Notes: generated by a model not told the origin, from the sequence alone. A stretch of 64,000 nt of DNA from Lederbergia panacisoli (GCF_024626525.1 NZ_JANJGU010000004.1:124001-188000); one strand, 5' to 3'. Positions 46,235 to 55,204 are shown, counted from the first letter of the stretch. Program-made: numbers and translations.

Positions 46235-46960
46235 ATGAAAATAGAAGTATGGTCTGATTTTGTGTGCCCATTTTGTTATATTGGTAAACGCAGGTTGGAG
46301 AAGGCGCTAGCCGAATTTCCCCATCGCGATAAGGTGGAAGTAGAATTTCGGAGCTTTGAATTAGATCCGAATTCACCGAAAGAGCAAAATAAAAACATCC
46401 ATGAGGTACTTGCTTCAAAATACGGTGTATCTGTGGAAGAGGCTAAAAGAATGAACGAAAGCGTCGGCGAGCAGGCTAGGAGTGCTGAACTTACATTTAA
46501 TTTCGAGCAAATGATCCCGGCGAATACATTTGACGCTCATCGACTTGCCCATTATGCAAAATCTGAAGGCAAGGATGCGCCATTAACGGAAATACTACTC
46601 AAAGCGTATTTTACAGAATCGAAGAAACTGAGTGACAAAAATACGTTAGCGGACCTTGCTGAAACTGTGGGACTTGATCGTGAAAAGGCTATGTCTATAT
46701 TAAATGATGAGAATGCTTTTGCAGATGATGTACGCTCCGACGAAAGAACAGCACAGCAAATCGGTGTACGAGGAGTACCTTTTTTTGTTATAAATGAAAA
46801 ATATGCTATCTCTGGTGCCCAGGCACCTGAAACCTTTTTAGGCGCACTTGAAAAGGTTTGGCAGGAGGAAAATAGTACTCCAATTCTTCAAGACTTATCA
46901 GGCGATGCAGATGGAGCTAGCTGCGAAGATGGAAATTGTGCAGTTCCACATGATAAATAA
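46235..46960 (+). CDS. DsbA-family thiol oxidoreductase (FrnE/YwbO-like)
   Basis: Cytosolic thioredoxin-fold protein of 241 aa without a signal peptide. The active site CPFC lies in MKIEVWSDFVCPFCYIGKRRLEKAL. The helical insertion and the cis-proline loop GVRGVPFFVINEKYAISGAQ match the FrnE/polyketide 2-hydroxy-isomerase-like branch. The C-terminus carries two more cysteines (SCEDGNCAVPHDK), perhaps redox-active or metal-binding. AGAAGGTGC lies upstream. Probably co-transcribed with pheA. The substrate is unknown; a role in redox homeostasis is inferred from the family. Confidence 0.85.
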   Translation: MKIEVWSDFVCPFCYIGKRRLEKALAEFPHRDKVEVEFRSFELDPNSPKEQNKNIHEVLASKYGVSVEEAKRMNESVGEQARSAELTFNFEQMIPANTFDAHRLAHYAKSEGKDAPLTEILLKAYFTESKKLSDKNTLADLAETVGLDREKAMSILNDENAFADDVRSDERTAQQIGVRGVPFFVINEKYAISGAQAPETFLGALEKVWQEENSTPILQDLSGDADGASCEDGNCAVPHDK

Positions 46961-46990
46961 AAAATCCGATCTGTAAAGGATCGGATTTTC
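46961..46990. terminator. Bidirectional terminator between the DsbA-like and ThrE genes
   Basis: AAAATCCGATC pairs perfectly with GATCGGATTTT around a 7-base loop. Symmetric A/T flanks serve both convergent genes. Confidence 0.88.
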
Positions 46991-47439
46991 TATCGTGTTC
47001 GTAATCTTTTAGTTATTTTCAATACTAATTGTACAAGCACTTCCGCAAAAACAAGCCCCATCGCTATGGCGCTAGCGATGATGAAGGCTTTCATGGCAAG
47101 GGGAATGGCGTTTGAATAATCATTGCTTGCTACATGGCGCATCGAATCGTAGGCTGTTCCACCTGGTACGAGAGGTATAATCCCGGCTACGATAAACACA
47201 ATGATTGGTGTTCGATAACGCTTTGCCATAATATGGCCAATGATCGCAACAATAAAGGCCCCGCTAAATGCAGCTTGAACGACATCAATTCCGGAATCGA
47301 TCATGACGATATAAACAAACCATCCAGCCATCCCGACCACCCCGCAATGCAGCAACGCTTTCCGAGGTGCGTTAAATATAATTCCGAAGCCAATGGCAGA
47401 CATCATGCTTAGAATTAGGTGTGTTATGTAATAAATCAT
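46990..47439 (-). CDS. Threonine/serine exporter, ThrE C-terminal subunit (YjjB type)
   Basis: Small membrane protein of 149 aa with about five membrane segments (IILSMMSAIGFGIIFNAPRKALL-like start, FIVAGIIPLVPGGTAYDSMRH in the middle). It corresponds to the second half of ThrE; in many Firmicutes ThrE is split into YjjP and YjjB proteins that act together. The conserved PLVPGG turn occurs in both halves here. AGAGGT precedes the ATG, 15 bases after the larger subunit. Export of threonine/serine or other small acids is inferred from the family. Confidence 0.82.
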   Translation of the reverse strand: MIYYITHLILSMMSAIGFGIIFNAPRKALLHCGVVGMAGWFVYIVMIDSGIDVVQAAFSGAFIVAIIGHIMAKRYRTPIIVFIVAGIIPLVPGGTAYDSMRHVASNDYSNAIPLAMKAFIIASAIAMGLVFAEVLVQLVLKITKRLRTR

Positions 47440-47454
47440 GTTTTTGTAACCTCT

Positions 47455-48210
47455 TTACAACATTAATGAGTAAATAAATGCAACACCCGCACCAATTGCC
47501 AAAGCTGTTAAAAATGCTTCCGCGCCTTTTGATAGTCCAGATACGAAGTGGCCAGCCATTAGATCGCGGATGGCGTTTGTTATGAGCAAACCTGGTACAA
47601 GCGGCATGACAGAAGCGATGACAATTAAATCAAGCTGCTGTCCTAAGCCGTAATTTACTGCGAATAATCCCAATAGTCCGATGATAAAAGAGGCTGAAAA
47701 CTCGGCGAAAAACTTAACTTTTGCATGATAGTGTACAATTAAAAAAGTTGAAAACCCTATACCGCCAACGAGTAAAGCGGGGATATAATCGGTCCAACTT
47801 CCTTTAAACATAATTAAAAAGCTTCCGCTCGCGATTGCTGCAGCTGCGATTTGCAGCCAAATAGGAAAAGAAAGATTAGCATTTTCCAATTCCTTAAGGG
47901 CAAGGATGGCTTCATCCGTATTCAATTTCTTTTCTGCCATGCCTCTTGAGATATGATTGACTTTGGAAATTCTCTCCAAATCTGTCCCTCGTTCACTAAT
48001 TCGGACAAATTGTGATGGATCTGAACCTTCCAATGAAAAAATAATTCCCGTTGGAGTGACAAAGCTTTGGCTTTCATTAAATCCGCAAGCGGAGGCCATT
48101 CTCATCATCGTATCCTCAACACGATACGTTTCCGCCCCACTTTTCATCAATATTTTTCCCGCCAAAAGGCAAACCTCGATCAATTCTTGTTCATTTATGT
48201 GATGGTTCAA
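47455..48210 (-). CDS. Threonine/serine exporter, ThrE N-terminal subunit (YjjP type)
   Basis: Protein of 251 aa: a cytosolic N-terminal region (LAGKILMKSGAETYRVEDTMMRMA, the DUF1212/YjjP signature; FVTPTGIIFSLEG) followed by five membrane segments including VIASVMPLVPGLLITNAIRDLMAGH. The start is TTG at 48210 with TTGGAG seven bases upstream. It forms a two-gene unit with the YjjB-type subunit downstream, the usual split ThrE arrangement. Confidence 0.83.
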   Translation of the reverse strand: MNHHINEQELIEVCLLAGKILMKSGAETYRVEDTMMRMASACGFNESQSFVTPTGIIFSLEGSDPSQFVRISERGTDLERISKVNHISRGMAEKKLNTDEAILALKELENANLSFPIWLQIAAAAIASGSFLIMFKGSWTDYIPALLVGGIGFSTFLIVHYHAKVKFFAEFSASFIIGLLGLFAVNYGLGQQLDLIVIASVMPLVPGLLITNAIRDLMAGHFVSGLSKGAEAFLTALAIGAGVAFIYSLML

Positions 48211-48341
48211 AATATCAACTCCAAGTTTCTTGCCAGAATGTATTTCATTGTATCATTTTTCTTGGAGCATTTCTTGAAAATAATGTCATAGATCAGATAA
48301 TCATTTTTACTAAAAATATCCGTCAGTATCTATCATTAATA

Positions 48342-49289
48342 CTATAAGCTAGGTAAAACTTTTTTGGCTCCTAAAAAAATCCAAGTACAAAGAACGTATG
48401 GCATTGTAAGTGCTGGCAACCCATACGGCAAAAGCCATGTTGTTACACTTGCTGTTAAAGGGACCGTTAAAATAGCAGCTAAAATACCTACAAAAATAGA
48501 ATGTCCTGATAGCTTATAACCAGTAAAAACGGTACCCACCGCCATTGTGGCTAAAATGGCATTGTATCCGTATAGTCCGGCATATATTAATAAATGCTCC
48601 GCACCAAGCCAATACGAGACAAATAAAGCTACAGCATTTCCAATTACTGCAAATAGTCCGAGCCTCCAACCTTCAATAAATACCGCAATAAAAAGTAAAA
48701 TCCCCGATAATGTATTATCAAGAAAAAAGATTTGCCCGATTCCACTAATTGCTCCCTCAATCCAGTTGATATCACCTTCGATAATTAAATTCCAACTTGA
48801 TAAATCTTGAGGGACTAATTTTTCTGATAGATGAAAGTATTTTAATTTGTAAGTAGTTAGTAACACAAACCATGTAAGAATAATAAAAGGAGTTGTAAGG
48901 ACTGCTAGTTCGGTAAATTTCATCAAATGCATGAAGGCTGCAGTTAGTAACGCCGCAACGGCTGCGCCAAACAAAGCGATGAACCAACGGGAAGTTCCGC
49001 TCATAAATAACATTAAAGCTAATCCGGTCAATACAGAGTTAAAACCGAAAAGGCCTTGCCTAATGTCCGAATCATCTGCCCCTCCTATTTTCCCAATTAA
49101 AGTCCCGATTACGCTTGATAAAAGGGAGATTATTCCTAAAGCAAGGGACGAGCATGAAATAGCAATCAATATGATGACCCCAGTAAGAGCATTTTCTATT
49201 AATATCACTTGAGAAAGGCCCTTCATGGAGGTAATTAAGAATTGCAAGATATTTTCCACCGACTTTGACTTACGGTGATGATTTTTCAT
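48342..49289 (-). CDS. Urea transporter (UT family)
   Basis: Membrane channel of 315 aa with two internally repeated halves, each five helices. The paired signatures are LIENALTGVIILIAI with GLFGFNSVLTGLALMLF in the first half and FLDNTLSGILLFIAV with YAGLYGYNAILATMAVG in the second; these are the selectivity-filter motifs of urea transporters. It would bring urea to the urease at 7-12 kb, though it lies 36 kb away and on the other strand. AAGGGACG precedes the ATG. Monocistronic, flanked by non-coding gaps of 130 to 150 bases. Confidence 0.83.
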   Translation of the reverse strand: MKNHHRKSKSVENILQFLITSMKGLSQVILIENALTGVIILIAISCSSLALGIISLLSSVIGTLIGKIGGADDSDIRQGLFGFNSVLTGLALMLFMSGTSRWFIALFGAAVAALLTAAFMHLMKFTELAVLTTPFIILTWFVLLTTYKLKYFHLSEKLVPQDLSSWNLIIEGDINWIEGAISGIGQIFFLDNTLSGILLFIAVFIEGWRLGLFAVIGNAVALFVSYWLGAEHLLIYAGLYGYNAILATMAVGTVFTGYKLSGHSIFVGILAAILTVPLTASVTTWLLPYGLPALTMPYVLCTWIFLGAKKVLPSL

Positions 49290-49365
49290 GACAAACGTCC
49301 CTTCGTATAGCCTTATAAGTCTTTAATAAAATTCCCTTGAGTTGCTATTTAATCCTTATAAAAAG

Positions 49366-49422
49366 AAAATACATATAAAAAGAAGCCCCTCACGTGAAGG
49401 ATCTCTTTTTATATGTATATTT
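49366..49422. terminator. Long AT-rich hairpin between natK and the urea transporter gene
   Basis: ATACATATAAAAAGA and TCTTTTTATATGTAT form perfect 15-base arms, with an inner stem around CCCCTCACGTGAAGG. It lies just after the natK stop on the minus strand and is a likely terminator of the natRK operon. Confidence 0.75.
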
Positions 49423-49440
49423 TAAGCCACTCTTCTAAAC

Positions 49441-50319
49441 TTAAAGCTTTCGTACGTCGGGAATTTTGATTTTTAGCGTAAATTCATTCCTGATGACGGA
49501 AAAGTCAAGCGCTCCATCGTGGGCTTTTACGATACGCATGATTTCTTGAGTACCGATCCCTTCATGGCCACCCGTTTTTGTAGAAATGGACCTGCTTGTA
49601 AAAATTCGTTCAAGCGTATTGTCATCAAGAGGCAATGTCTCATTTTTGCTAATAATAATCCATATCCCGCTTTGCCTACGGCAGGAAAAGAGGATTCTCC
49701 CTACTTTGCCCGTAGCAGCACTGTAATCATATGCAGCATCAATACTATTCTCCAAAATATTTCCGATAAAAGATATTAGCTCATATTCTGATAGCGGCAA
49801 GCCGGAAATCGCTTGCTGGAAATGATATACCAAATTTATTCCTTTTTCACGCGCCTGTTCATTATAGGCGTAAAGAGCGCCTGCTACAATATTCGATTCA
49901 CCGCCCAAAATGCCATCGATTTGTGTGTAGCGTGTATGTAGTTCAGATAAATATTCTTCAGAATTCGCTCGTATAAGGGCGGAAGTGTGTTTCTGCAGAT
50001 CATGACGTTGCTTGCGCAGTTCATATAATAGTTCCATTTGTTGTTCGTAATTTTTGACCATCAGCCTATTTTTATTTTTTTCTTCCCGTAAGGAAGTAAG
50101 CAAGAAAAAAAGAGCAGCGAATGGAAGAACGGAACCGAGAGCGATATATGATGTTTTCGTCAAAAAGGCAGCAGCCAGCCAAAACAATTGCATGATTGAG
50201 GTTATGACTACCCAAAGCCTAGGAAATTGTTCTTTTTTATATAAATATAGTTGGACAAACATAGTAGTCAAGAGCACAATGGCTATCAAAATCGTCCAAA
50301 CAATAGGAATCAGCTGCAT
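49441..50319 (-). CDS. natK: Sensor histidine kinase NatK
   Basis: Membrane-bound sensor kinase, 292 aa. Two to three N-terminal membrane segments come first, then a linker helix and a GHKL-type ATPase. The dimerisation region has LLYELRKQRHDLQKHTSAL with a candidate phospho-His, and the ATP lid shows FIGNILENSIDAAYD (N box) and GGHEGIGTQEIMRIVKAHDG (G box). The ATG at 50319 is preferred (GAGGTGG upstream); GTG at 50328 is in frame. It is the second gene of a natR-natK pair, divergent from natAB, the same neighbourhood as in B. subtilis. The signal sensed is unknown. Confidence 0.86.
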   Translation of the reverse strand: MQLIPIVWTILIAIVLLTTMFVQLYLYKKEQFPRLWVVITSIMQLFWLAAAFLTKTSYIALGSVLPFAALFFLLTSLREEKNKNRLMVKNYEQQMELLYELRKQRHDLQKHTSALIRANSEEYLSELHTRYTQIDGILGGESNIVAGALYAYNEQAREKGINLVYHFQQAISGLPLSEYELISFIGNILENSIDAAYDYSAATGKVGRILFSCRRQSGIWIIISKNETLPLDDNTLERIFTSRSISTKTGGHEGIGTQEIMRIVKAHDGALDFSVIRNEFTLKIKIPDVRKL

Positions 50320-50329
50320 TTTTTCCACC

Positions 50330-51028
50330 TCAAAAATAATACTTTTGCAAATAGTCCATTTTCTCTTTTGTCAGCATAGCGATTTGCTTTGTTCCTTCAA
50401 ACGTGACGCTGTAGGACTTTTTTGTGTAAATTGAAAAGCTTTTTACAAAATGTAGATTAATAATAAAGGAGCGGTGCGAGCGAATAAAGTTATTCTCACG
50501 AAGACTTCCTTCGAGCTCATTCATCGTCATATATGTTTCATAAGATGAATTTGTTGTGTAAATGGTTGTCGACCGTCCGGTTCGTTCCGCAAAAATAATA
50601 TCTTTTTTTGGTATCATTTCGATAAGGCCTTTTTGTTTAAGAATTAAGCGTCCCGTCAAATTGCCGGCATGCTGCTTTTCTCGATATTTTGCTAGAGCTT
50701 GCAGAAGCCTTTCCTTTTTATATGGTTTTAAAATGTAATCATGAACATTGAGTTCAAACGCATGTACGGCATAACCGCTTTTAGCCGTTACAAAGATGAC
50801 GGAAATCAATAGTCCGTGTGTTTGAATAAAATCAGCTAATTCATACCCTGAGATACCTGGCATTTCGATATCGGCTATTAATAAATCAATCTTGTTTTTT
50901 TGAATTTCCGCGTAAGCTTCCTCCGGATTTGTCGTCGCAAAAATAAGCTCGACATCCTCTTCTTCTTGTAAAATATATTTCAATTTATCTAAATCTATCG
51001 TTCGATCATCCACAATGCCTACTTTCAT
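50330..51028 (-). CDS. natR: LytTR response regulator NatR
   Basis: Response regulator of 232 aa. The receiver domain begins MKVGIVDDRTIDLDKL and has the phospho-acceptor Asp in LLIADIEMPGISGYE, the Thr/Lys positions in VIFVTAKSGYA and YILKPYKKERLL. The C-terminal LytTR DNA-binding domain includes IFAERTGRSTTIYTTNSSYETY and FIRSHRSFIINLHFVKSF. The ATG at 51028 follows AAAGGGG; the open frame starting at 51058 is not used. It should bind the direct repeats upstream of natA. Confidence 0.9.
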   Translation of the reverse strand: MKVGIVDDRTIDLDKLKYILQEEEDVELIFATTNPEEAYAEIQKNKIDLLIADIEMPGISGYELADFIQTHGLLISVIFVTAKSGYAVHAFELNVHDYILKPYKKERLLQALAKYREKQHAGNLTGRLILKQKGLIEMIPKKDIIFAERTGRSTTIYTTNSSYETYMTMNELEGSLRENNFIRSHRSFIINLHFVKSFSIYTKKSYSVTFEGTKQIAMLTKEKMDYLQKYYF

Positions 51029-51097
51029 GACGAAAACCCCTTTAAAACATACTAACAATTATTATAAGTCACAAAATCCCGTTTAAAAAGATTACAA

Positions 51098-51136
51098 CCC
51101 CTTTCGCGACATATAAATCCCTTTTCGCGACATAAT
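51098..51136 (+). promoter_or_regulatory. Direct repeats upstream of natA, candidate NatR sites
   Basis: CCCTTTCGCGACATAT (51098) and CCCTTTTCGCGACATAAT (51119) are near-identical and spaced 21 bases, two helical turns. LytTR regulators bind such direct repeats. They lie about 70-100 bases before natA and close to the divergent natR start. Confidence 0.7.
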
Positions 51137-51201
51137 GGCAGACCAAAAATACTTTTAGCTTTACAATACAGTTAGAAATTGAAACGAAGGAGAGGAACGG
51201 C

Positions 51202-51948
51202 ATGATCGTCGTGAATCAAGTATCTAAACAATTTAAAGATAAGAAACAAATAGTGAAAGCAATTGATTATTTATCGTTGAATATTAAAAAAGGCCACGTT
51301 GTAGGACTTATTGGTGAAAATGGCGCGGGAAAAACAACATTGCTTCGGATGCTTTGTACGCTGATTGAGCCTGACGAAGGAATCATCACACTAGATGGAG
51401 AAAATATTTTCGAAAATAGAGAGAAAGTGAGATCTCGGCTTGGGGTGTTATTCGGATCTGAAACAGGCCTTTATAACAGATTGACTGCCAGGGAAAATCT
51501 AGAGTACTTCGGAAATCTGTACGGCATGTCTCCACACGATATTAAAAATCAAATTGAGATGCTCGCAAAAAGATTTGGCATGCGTAAATATTTGGATCGG
51601 AAAGTAGAAGGGTTTTCGAAAGGAATGAAGCAGAAAGTTGCGATTGCACGGACGCTTATCCATGATCCAGACATTGTGCTATTCGATGAACCGACAACAG
51701 GCCTTGATATTACATCATCCAATATTTTTCGCGAATTTATTTATCAATACAAAAACGAAGGGAAAACGATTGTGTTTTCAACTCATATTATGGATGAAAT
51801 TGCCCATCTGTGTGAGGATGTCATTATGATGCATAAAGGCCAAGTTGTATATGAAGGAAGTCTTGAAAATCTATATTCGCAGGAAAACAGTAGGGATCTA
51901 AACTACTTATTTACATCGAAAGTTGTAAGAGGTGATTTATATGTTTAA
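51202..51948 (+). CDS. natA: ABC transporter ATPase NatA (sodium efflux)
   Basis: ATP-binding subunit of the NatAB exporter, 248 aa. Walker [16 protein letters not shown]-loop near [19 protein letters not shown], signature [15 protein letters not shown], Walker [13 protein letters not shown] and switch His in [12 protein letters not shown] are all present. In B. subtilis NatAB exports sodium and is induced through NatK-NatR. AGGAGAGG precedes the ATG. It overlaps natB by eight bases. Confidence 0.9.
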   Translation: MIVVNQVSKQFKDKKQIVKAIDYLSLNIKKGHVVGLIGENGAGKTTLLRMLCTLIEPDEGIITLDGENIFENREKVRSRLGVLFGSETGLYNRLTARENLEYFGNLYGMSPHDIKNQIEMLAKRFGMRKYLDRKVEGFSKGMKQKVAIARTLIHDPDIVLFDEPTTGLDITSSNIFREFIYQYKNEGKTIVFSTHIMDEIAHLCEDVIMMHKGQVVYEGSLENLYSQENSRDLNYLFTSKVVRGDLYV

Positions 51949-53104
51949 AACAATTTTTCTTAAAGAGATGAAAGATGTTTTAAGGGATAGGCGCAGTATT
52001 ACCTTGCTCATTATTTTTCCGTTATTAATGATGGCGGGACTGACATTTTTTTATGATAAAATTCTAACAACTAGTGATGAAGAGAATTTTACTCTAGCAG
52101 TGGATGAAGGGGTAGATTCTGAATTAATATCATATTTAGAGAAATATATGCCTACCTTAGAGGTAGAAAAATATCAGGATGTGCAAAAAGCAGTTGAAGA
52201 AAAAAAGGTTCAGATTGGTATTAAGCTGGATGAGGATTGGAAACAAAGGCTAGAAAATGAGGAAGCGATTCCGGTAAAAATTATTTTTGATCCTGGCAGT
52301 CAAGACTCATCCAATGCTTCAAATATTGTGATGGCAGGCTTTAACCAATGGCAGCAAGAAACGGTTCAACAACGGCTAGCAGGTCAAAATATGGATAGCA
52401 GTGTTTTAGAGGTTTTTCAACTTGAAACAAAAACGACAAAAGATGAAGAAAACGCCATTGCATCTTTTATGCTGGCAATCTTGATTCCATTACTGATCCC
52501 GATGGCAATTGCAAATGGATCCTATCCATCTGCAACCGAGCTGTTTGCGGGAGAGAAGGAAAAGAAAACAATCGAAGCATTGCTCATCACACCTATTAAA
52601 CCTATCAAAATTTTAGTCGCAAAATGGATGACTATTTCACTACTTGGAATATTCACTGGTGTATTATGTATTGCATTACTAAGTGTATTTGTGAATTTTA
52701 CAACGGAACTTAAAAAAGGAATGGCAGTCATTGAGAATCCTGCTCCATTTGTCATCATGAGTATTGTGTTAATCGTATTGTTTGCCATTTTCTTTGCTGA
52801 AGTTGAAATGATTTTAAGCATGATGGCCAACTCGGTAAAAGAAGCTGGTTATTATATGACACCTGTGATAGGGATGATTACTCTTCCAATGCTATTTATG
52901 TTTTTTGCAGGCGAAGCTTTGAGTCTTCCGTTGTATGCAGTCCCATTCATGAACTTATTTTTATTCGTCCGCGATGCGTTTAGTGGGCAGTTGACTATCA
53001 ATGCTTTTGGAATTGCTGCAGGGAGCTATGCGCTGCTGATTATCATTTTATTCCCAGTGTCTGCAAAGCTTTTTGGAAATCGTCGATTAATGTTAGGAAA
53101 ATAA
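51941..53104 (+). CDS. natB: ABC transporter permease NatB (sodium efflux)
   Basis: Membrane subunit of the NatAB exporter, 387 aa, similar in length to B. subtilis NatB. One N-terminal membrane segment (IFPLLMMAGLTFFYD) is followed by a large extracytoplasmic region of about 130 residues and then five C-terminal segments (SFMLAILIPLLIPMAIANGSY; the E/D-rich loop ATELFAGEKEKKTIEALL is typical of ABC-2 permeases). The ATG at 51941 has GAGGTG upstream; GTG at 51932 is an alternative. Forms a two-gene operon with natA. The trpE promoter begins four bases after the stop. Confidence 0.88.
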   Translation: MFKTIFLKEMKDVLRDRRSITLLIIFPLLMMAGLTFFYDKILTTSDEENFTLAVDEGVDSELISYLEKYMPTLEVEKYQDVQKAVEEKKVQIGIKLDEDWKQRLENEEAIPVKIIFDPGSQDSSNASNIVMAGFNQWQQETVQQRLAGQNMDSSVLEVFQLETKTTKDEENAIASFMLAILIPLLIPMAIANGSYPSATELFAGEKEKKTIEALLITPIKPIKILVAKWMTISLLGIFTGVLCIALLSVFVNFTTELKKGMAVIENPAPFVIMSIVLIVLFAIFFAEVEMILSMMANSVKEAGYYMTPVIGMITLPMLFMFFAGEALSLPLYAVPFMNLFLFVRDAFSGQLTINAFGIAAGSYALLIIILFPVSAKLFGNRRLMLGK

Positions 53105-53107
53105 TGA

Positions 53108-53136
53108 TTGACAATAATCAAAATTTTTAATATCAT
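53108..53136 (+). promoter_or_regulatory. Sigma-A promoter of the trpE leader
   Basis: TTGACA (53108) and TATCAT (53131) with an ideal 17-base spacer, directly after natB and before the tandem T-boxes. Confidence 0.75.
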
Positions 53137-53144
53137 CATAAACA

Positions 53145-53417
53145 ATCAAATACATTTCTAGGCAATGAAGAAGAATAGTAGCTTGTGTGGCACATAAGAG
53201 AGCCGATGGTTGGTGCAAATCGGTGTGATTCATGCGGGTGAATGGGCTTCTGAGCTTCCAAACCGAACCGGCTTCATATGGTGTAGGCTTTGGCGAAAAT
53301 CCCATCGATAAAGGGGAGCACGCATAATGCATGTAGACATTGTGCGGAAGAGAGCTGATTTTGGCTAAATAAAGGTGGCACCACGGTCCTTCGTCCTTTG
53401 GATGAGGGCCTTTTTGT
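53145..53417 (+). ncRNA. T-box leader 1 (tryptophan) of trpE
   Basis: Cis-acting riboswitch that reads uncharged tRNA. Stem I contains AGAGAGCCGATGGTTGGTGC and, on its 3' side, GAATGG, giving a TGG (Trp) specifier. The conserved T-box sequence AAGGTGGCACCACGG is at 53372. It is followed by a terminator stem GGTCCTTCGTCC / GGATGAGGGCC and a T-run ending at 53416. First of two in tandem. Confidence 0.92.
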
Positions 53418-53439
53418 GTTTTAAAATAATTCAAAACGT

Positions 53440-53711
53440 TGAGCAAGAGGAGTATGTTTAAGTGAATCGTCACAGAGAGCCGGTGTTGGTGTGAATCCGG
53501 TACGAAAGCTTTGACTGAATGGACTTGCGAGTGATTTCCTGAAAATAGATTAGGGAAATCCGGTTTTCCGCCGTTACATGGATAGGGCATCGGAAATGAA
53601 CCTGTGCCTGAAAGAGATGGAGATTGTTGAATAAAGTCTCCAATAAGAGGTGGCACCGCGGTTATATCGCCCTCAGATGAACACTAATTTGTGTTTGTCT
53701 GGGGGCTTTTT
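53440..53711 (+). ncRNA. T-box leader 2 (tryptophan) of trpE
   Basis: Second T-box in series. It has AGAGAGCCGGTGTTGGTGTG, the specifier region GACTGAATGGACTTG (TGG, Trp) and the T-box AGAGGTGGCACCGCGG at 53646. The terminator pairs GCCCTCAGA with TCTGGGGGC (53669-53706) and ends in a T-run. Two T-boxes in series would need two uncharged tRNA-Trp events for full read-through. Confidence 0.92.
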
Positions 53712-53742
53712 ATATTTCGAAAATAAGGAAGGAGAAAAGAAG

Positions 53743-55128
53743 ATGCAAACAAAAGAAGTGAATTTCAAAATGAGAAAACTGAATGGGGATGTACTTACTC
53801 CGATTAACATTTTCTTAAGGCTTGCGGGAAAGAAAAAGTTTTTACTGGAAAGTTCACTAAAACATAGTGAACAAGGGCGTTATTCTTTTATAGGCGTGAA
53901 TCCTGTAATGGAGATTATCGGGGACGGGAATAAGGCGTCGGTCATTTCTTCTGCAGGAGAAAAAGAACAGATTGGGGTGCCACTTGACATAATTCAGGCG
54001 GCAATACCGAAATTAAATTTAGAACTTCCATTTCCTTTTTATGGCGGAGCAGTTGGTTATGTAGGCTATGATGCAATTCGTCAGTATGTCGATATCGGCG
54101 AAGAGCCGAAAGATGAAATTAATATGCCGGATATTCATTTTATGGTATATGAAGATGCGATTGTCTATGACCATTTAGCTCAATCCATATATGTGCTGGC
54201 AATTGACTTGCATGGAAATCGGGCAGAGGAAGAATTGGAACAACGAATAAATGAGTTGGAAATGCAAATATCACGTAAAGAACAGGATGAATCATTGACT
54301 AATTGTAAAATTGAATTCACGCCGCAATTAGAAAAAGAAGAATTCATTCGGAAGGTGGAGGAAGCGCAAGAGTTCATTAAAAAAGGTGAAATCCAGCAAG
54401 TCGTCTTATCGCAACGAATGATTGGAAAAGTTGATGTTGATCCATTTCATTTTTACCGAGTTTTAAGAAATTCAAATCCTTCTCCATATATGTTTTACGT
54501 TGATTTTGATGAGTACGTTGTGTTAGGCGCCTCTCCGGAAAGTTTTATCAAAACGAGTGGACAAATCGTTTCAACAAATCCGATTGCAGGGACAAGAAGA
54601 CGCGGAGAAACTCAAGCGGAAGACCTTGCTTTGGAAGCAGAACTATTAGCAGATGAAAAAGAATTATCCGAACACCGAATGCTCGTAGACTTAAGTTTCG
54701 AGGATCTTGGCAATATTTGTGAAGAAAATACGATAAAAATTAAGAGCGATATGAAAATAGAACGCTATCGTCATGTAATGCACATTGTATCGGAATTAGA
54801 CGGTACATTGGCAGCTGGAAAAACTGGCGTAGATGCCCTTATTTCCTGCCTTCCAGCCGGAACTGTATCCGGAGCTCCCAAACCTCGCGCCATGCAAATC
54901 ATCAATGATCTTGAAAACGTGAAGCGTGGTGTCTATGCGGGAGCGATTGGCTACATCAACGCAAACGGAGATGTCGACTTTGCAATTGCGATTCGCTCTC
55001 TCGTCATAAAAGACCAACATGCTTATTTACAAGCAGGCGCCGGAATTGTAGCAGAATCCATACCTAAGAATGAGTATATTGAGACAATTAATAAAGCGAG
55101 GGCGCTTCTAAGTCCGAAACCATTTTAA
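53743..55128 (+). CDS. trpE: Anthranilate synthase component I TrpE
   Basis: Chorismate-using enzyme of the first step of tryptophan synthesis, 461 aa. AAGGAAGGAG precedes the ATG at 53743; the open frame back to 53650 runs through the T-box terminator and is not used. The feedback-binding LLESS motif is seen in KKFLLESSLKHSEQGRYSF. Catalytic core: PSPYMFYVDFDEYVVLGASPE, NPIAGTRRRGET, DEKELSEHRMLVDL, AGTVSGAPKPRAMQI and GAIGYINANGDVDFAIAIR. It needs the glutamine amidotransferase TrpG, but no trpG, trpD or other trp gene follows: after the stop comes repeat array 3 and a convergent transporter. The tandem Trp T-boxes favour trpE over pabB. Confidence 0.92.
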   Translation: MQTKEVNFKMRKLNGDVLTPINIFLRLAGKKKFLLESSLKHSEQGRYSFIGVNPVMEIIGDGNKASVISSAGEKEQIGVPLDIIQAAIPKLNLELPFPFYGGAVGYVGYDAIRQYVDIGEEPKDEINMPDIHFMVYEDAIVYDHLAQSIYVLAIDLHGNRAEEELEQRINELEMQISRKEQDESLTNCKIEFTPQLEKEEFIRKVEEAQEFIKKGEIQQVVLSQRMIGKVDVDPFHFYRVLRNSNPSPYMFYVDFDEYVVLGASPESFIKTSGQIVSTNPIAGTRRRGETQAEDLALEAELLADEKELSEHRMLVDLSFEDLGNICEENTIKIKSDMKIERYRHVMHIVSELDGTLAAGKTGVDALISCLPAGTVSGAPKPRAMQIINDLENVKRGVYAGAIGYINANGDVDFAIAIRSLVIKDQHAYLQAGAGIVAESIPKNEYIETINKARALLSPKPF

Positions 55129-55204
55129 ATTGGAAATAGGATTTCATTCTCGCATATTCCTGTATCGAGATGGAAGGATAGTGGTGGTGCCATTTCCGTC
55201 TCTA

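Noticed and set aside
53650-53742. Upstream extension of trpE through the T-box terminator
   Set aside because: The extra 31 codons would be translated from the terminator stem without a ribosome site; AAGGAAGGAG precedes the ATG at 53743.
53743-55128. pabB or menF rather than trpE
   Set aside because: Two tryptophan T-boxes and the LLESS feedback motif support trpE.
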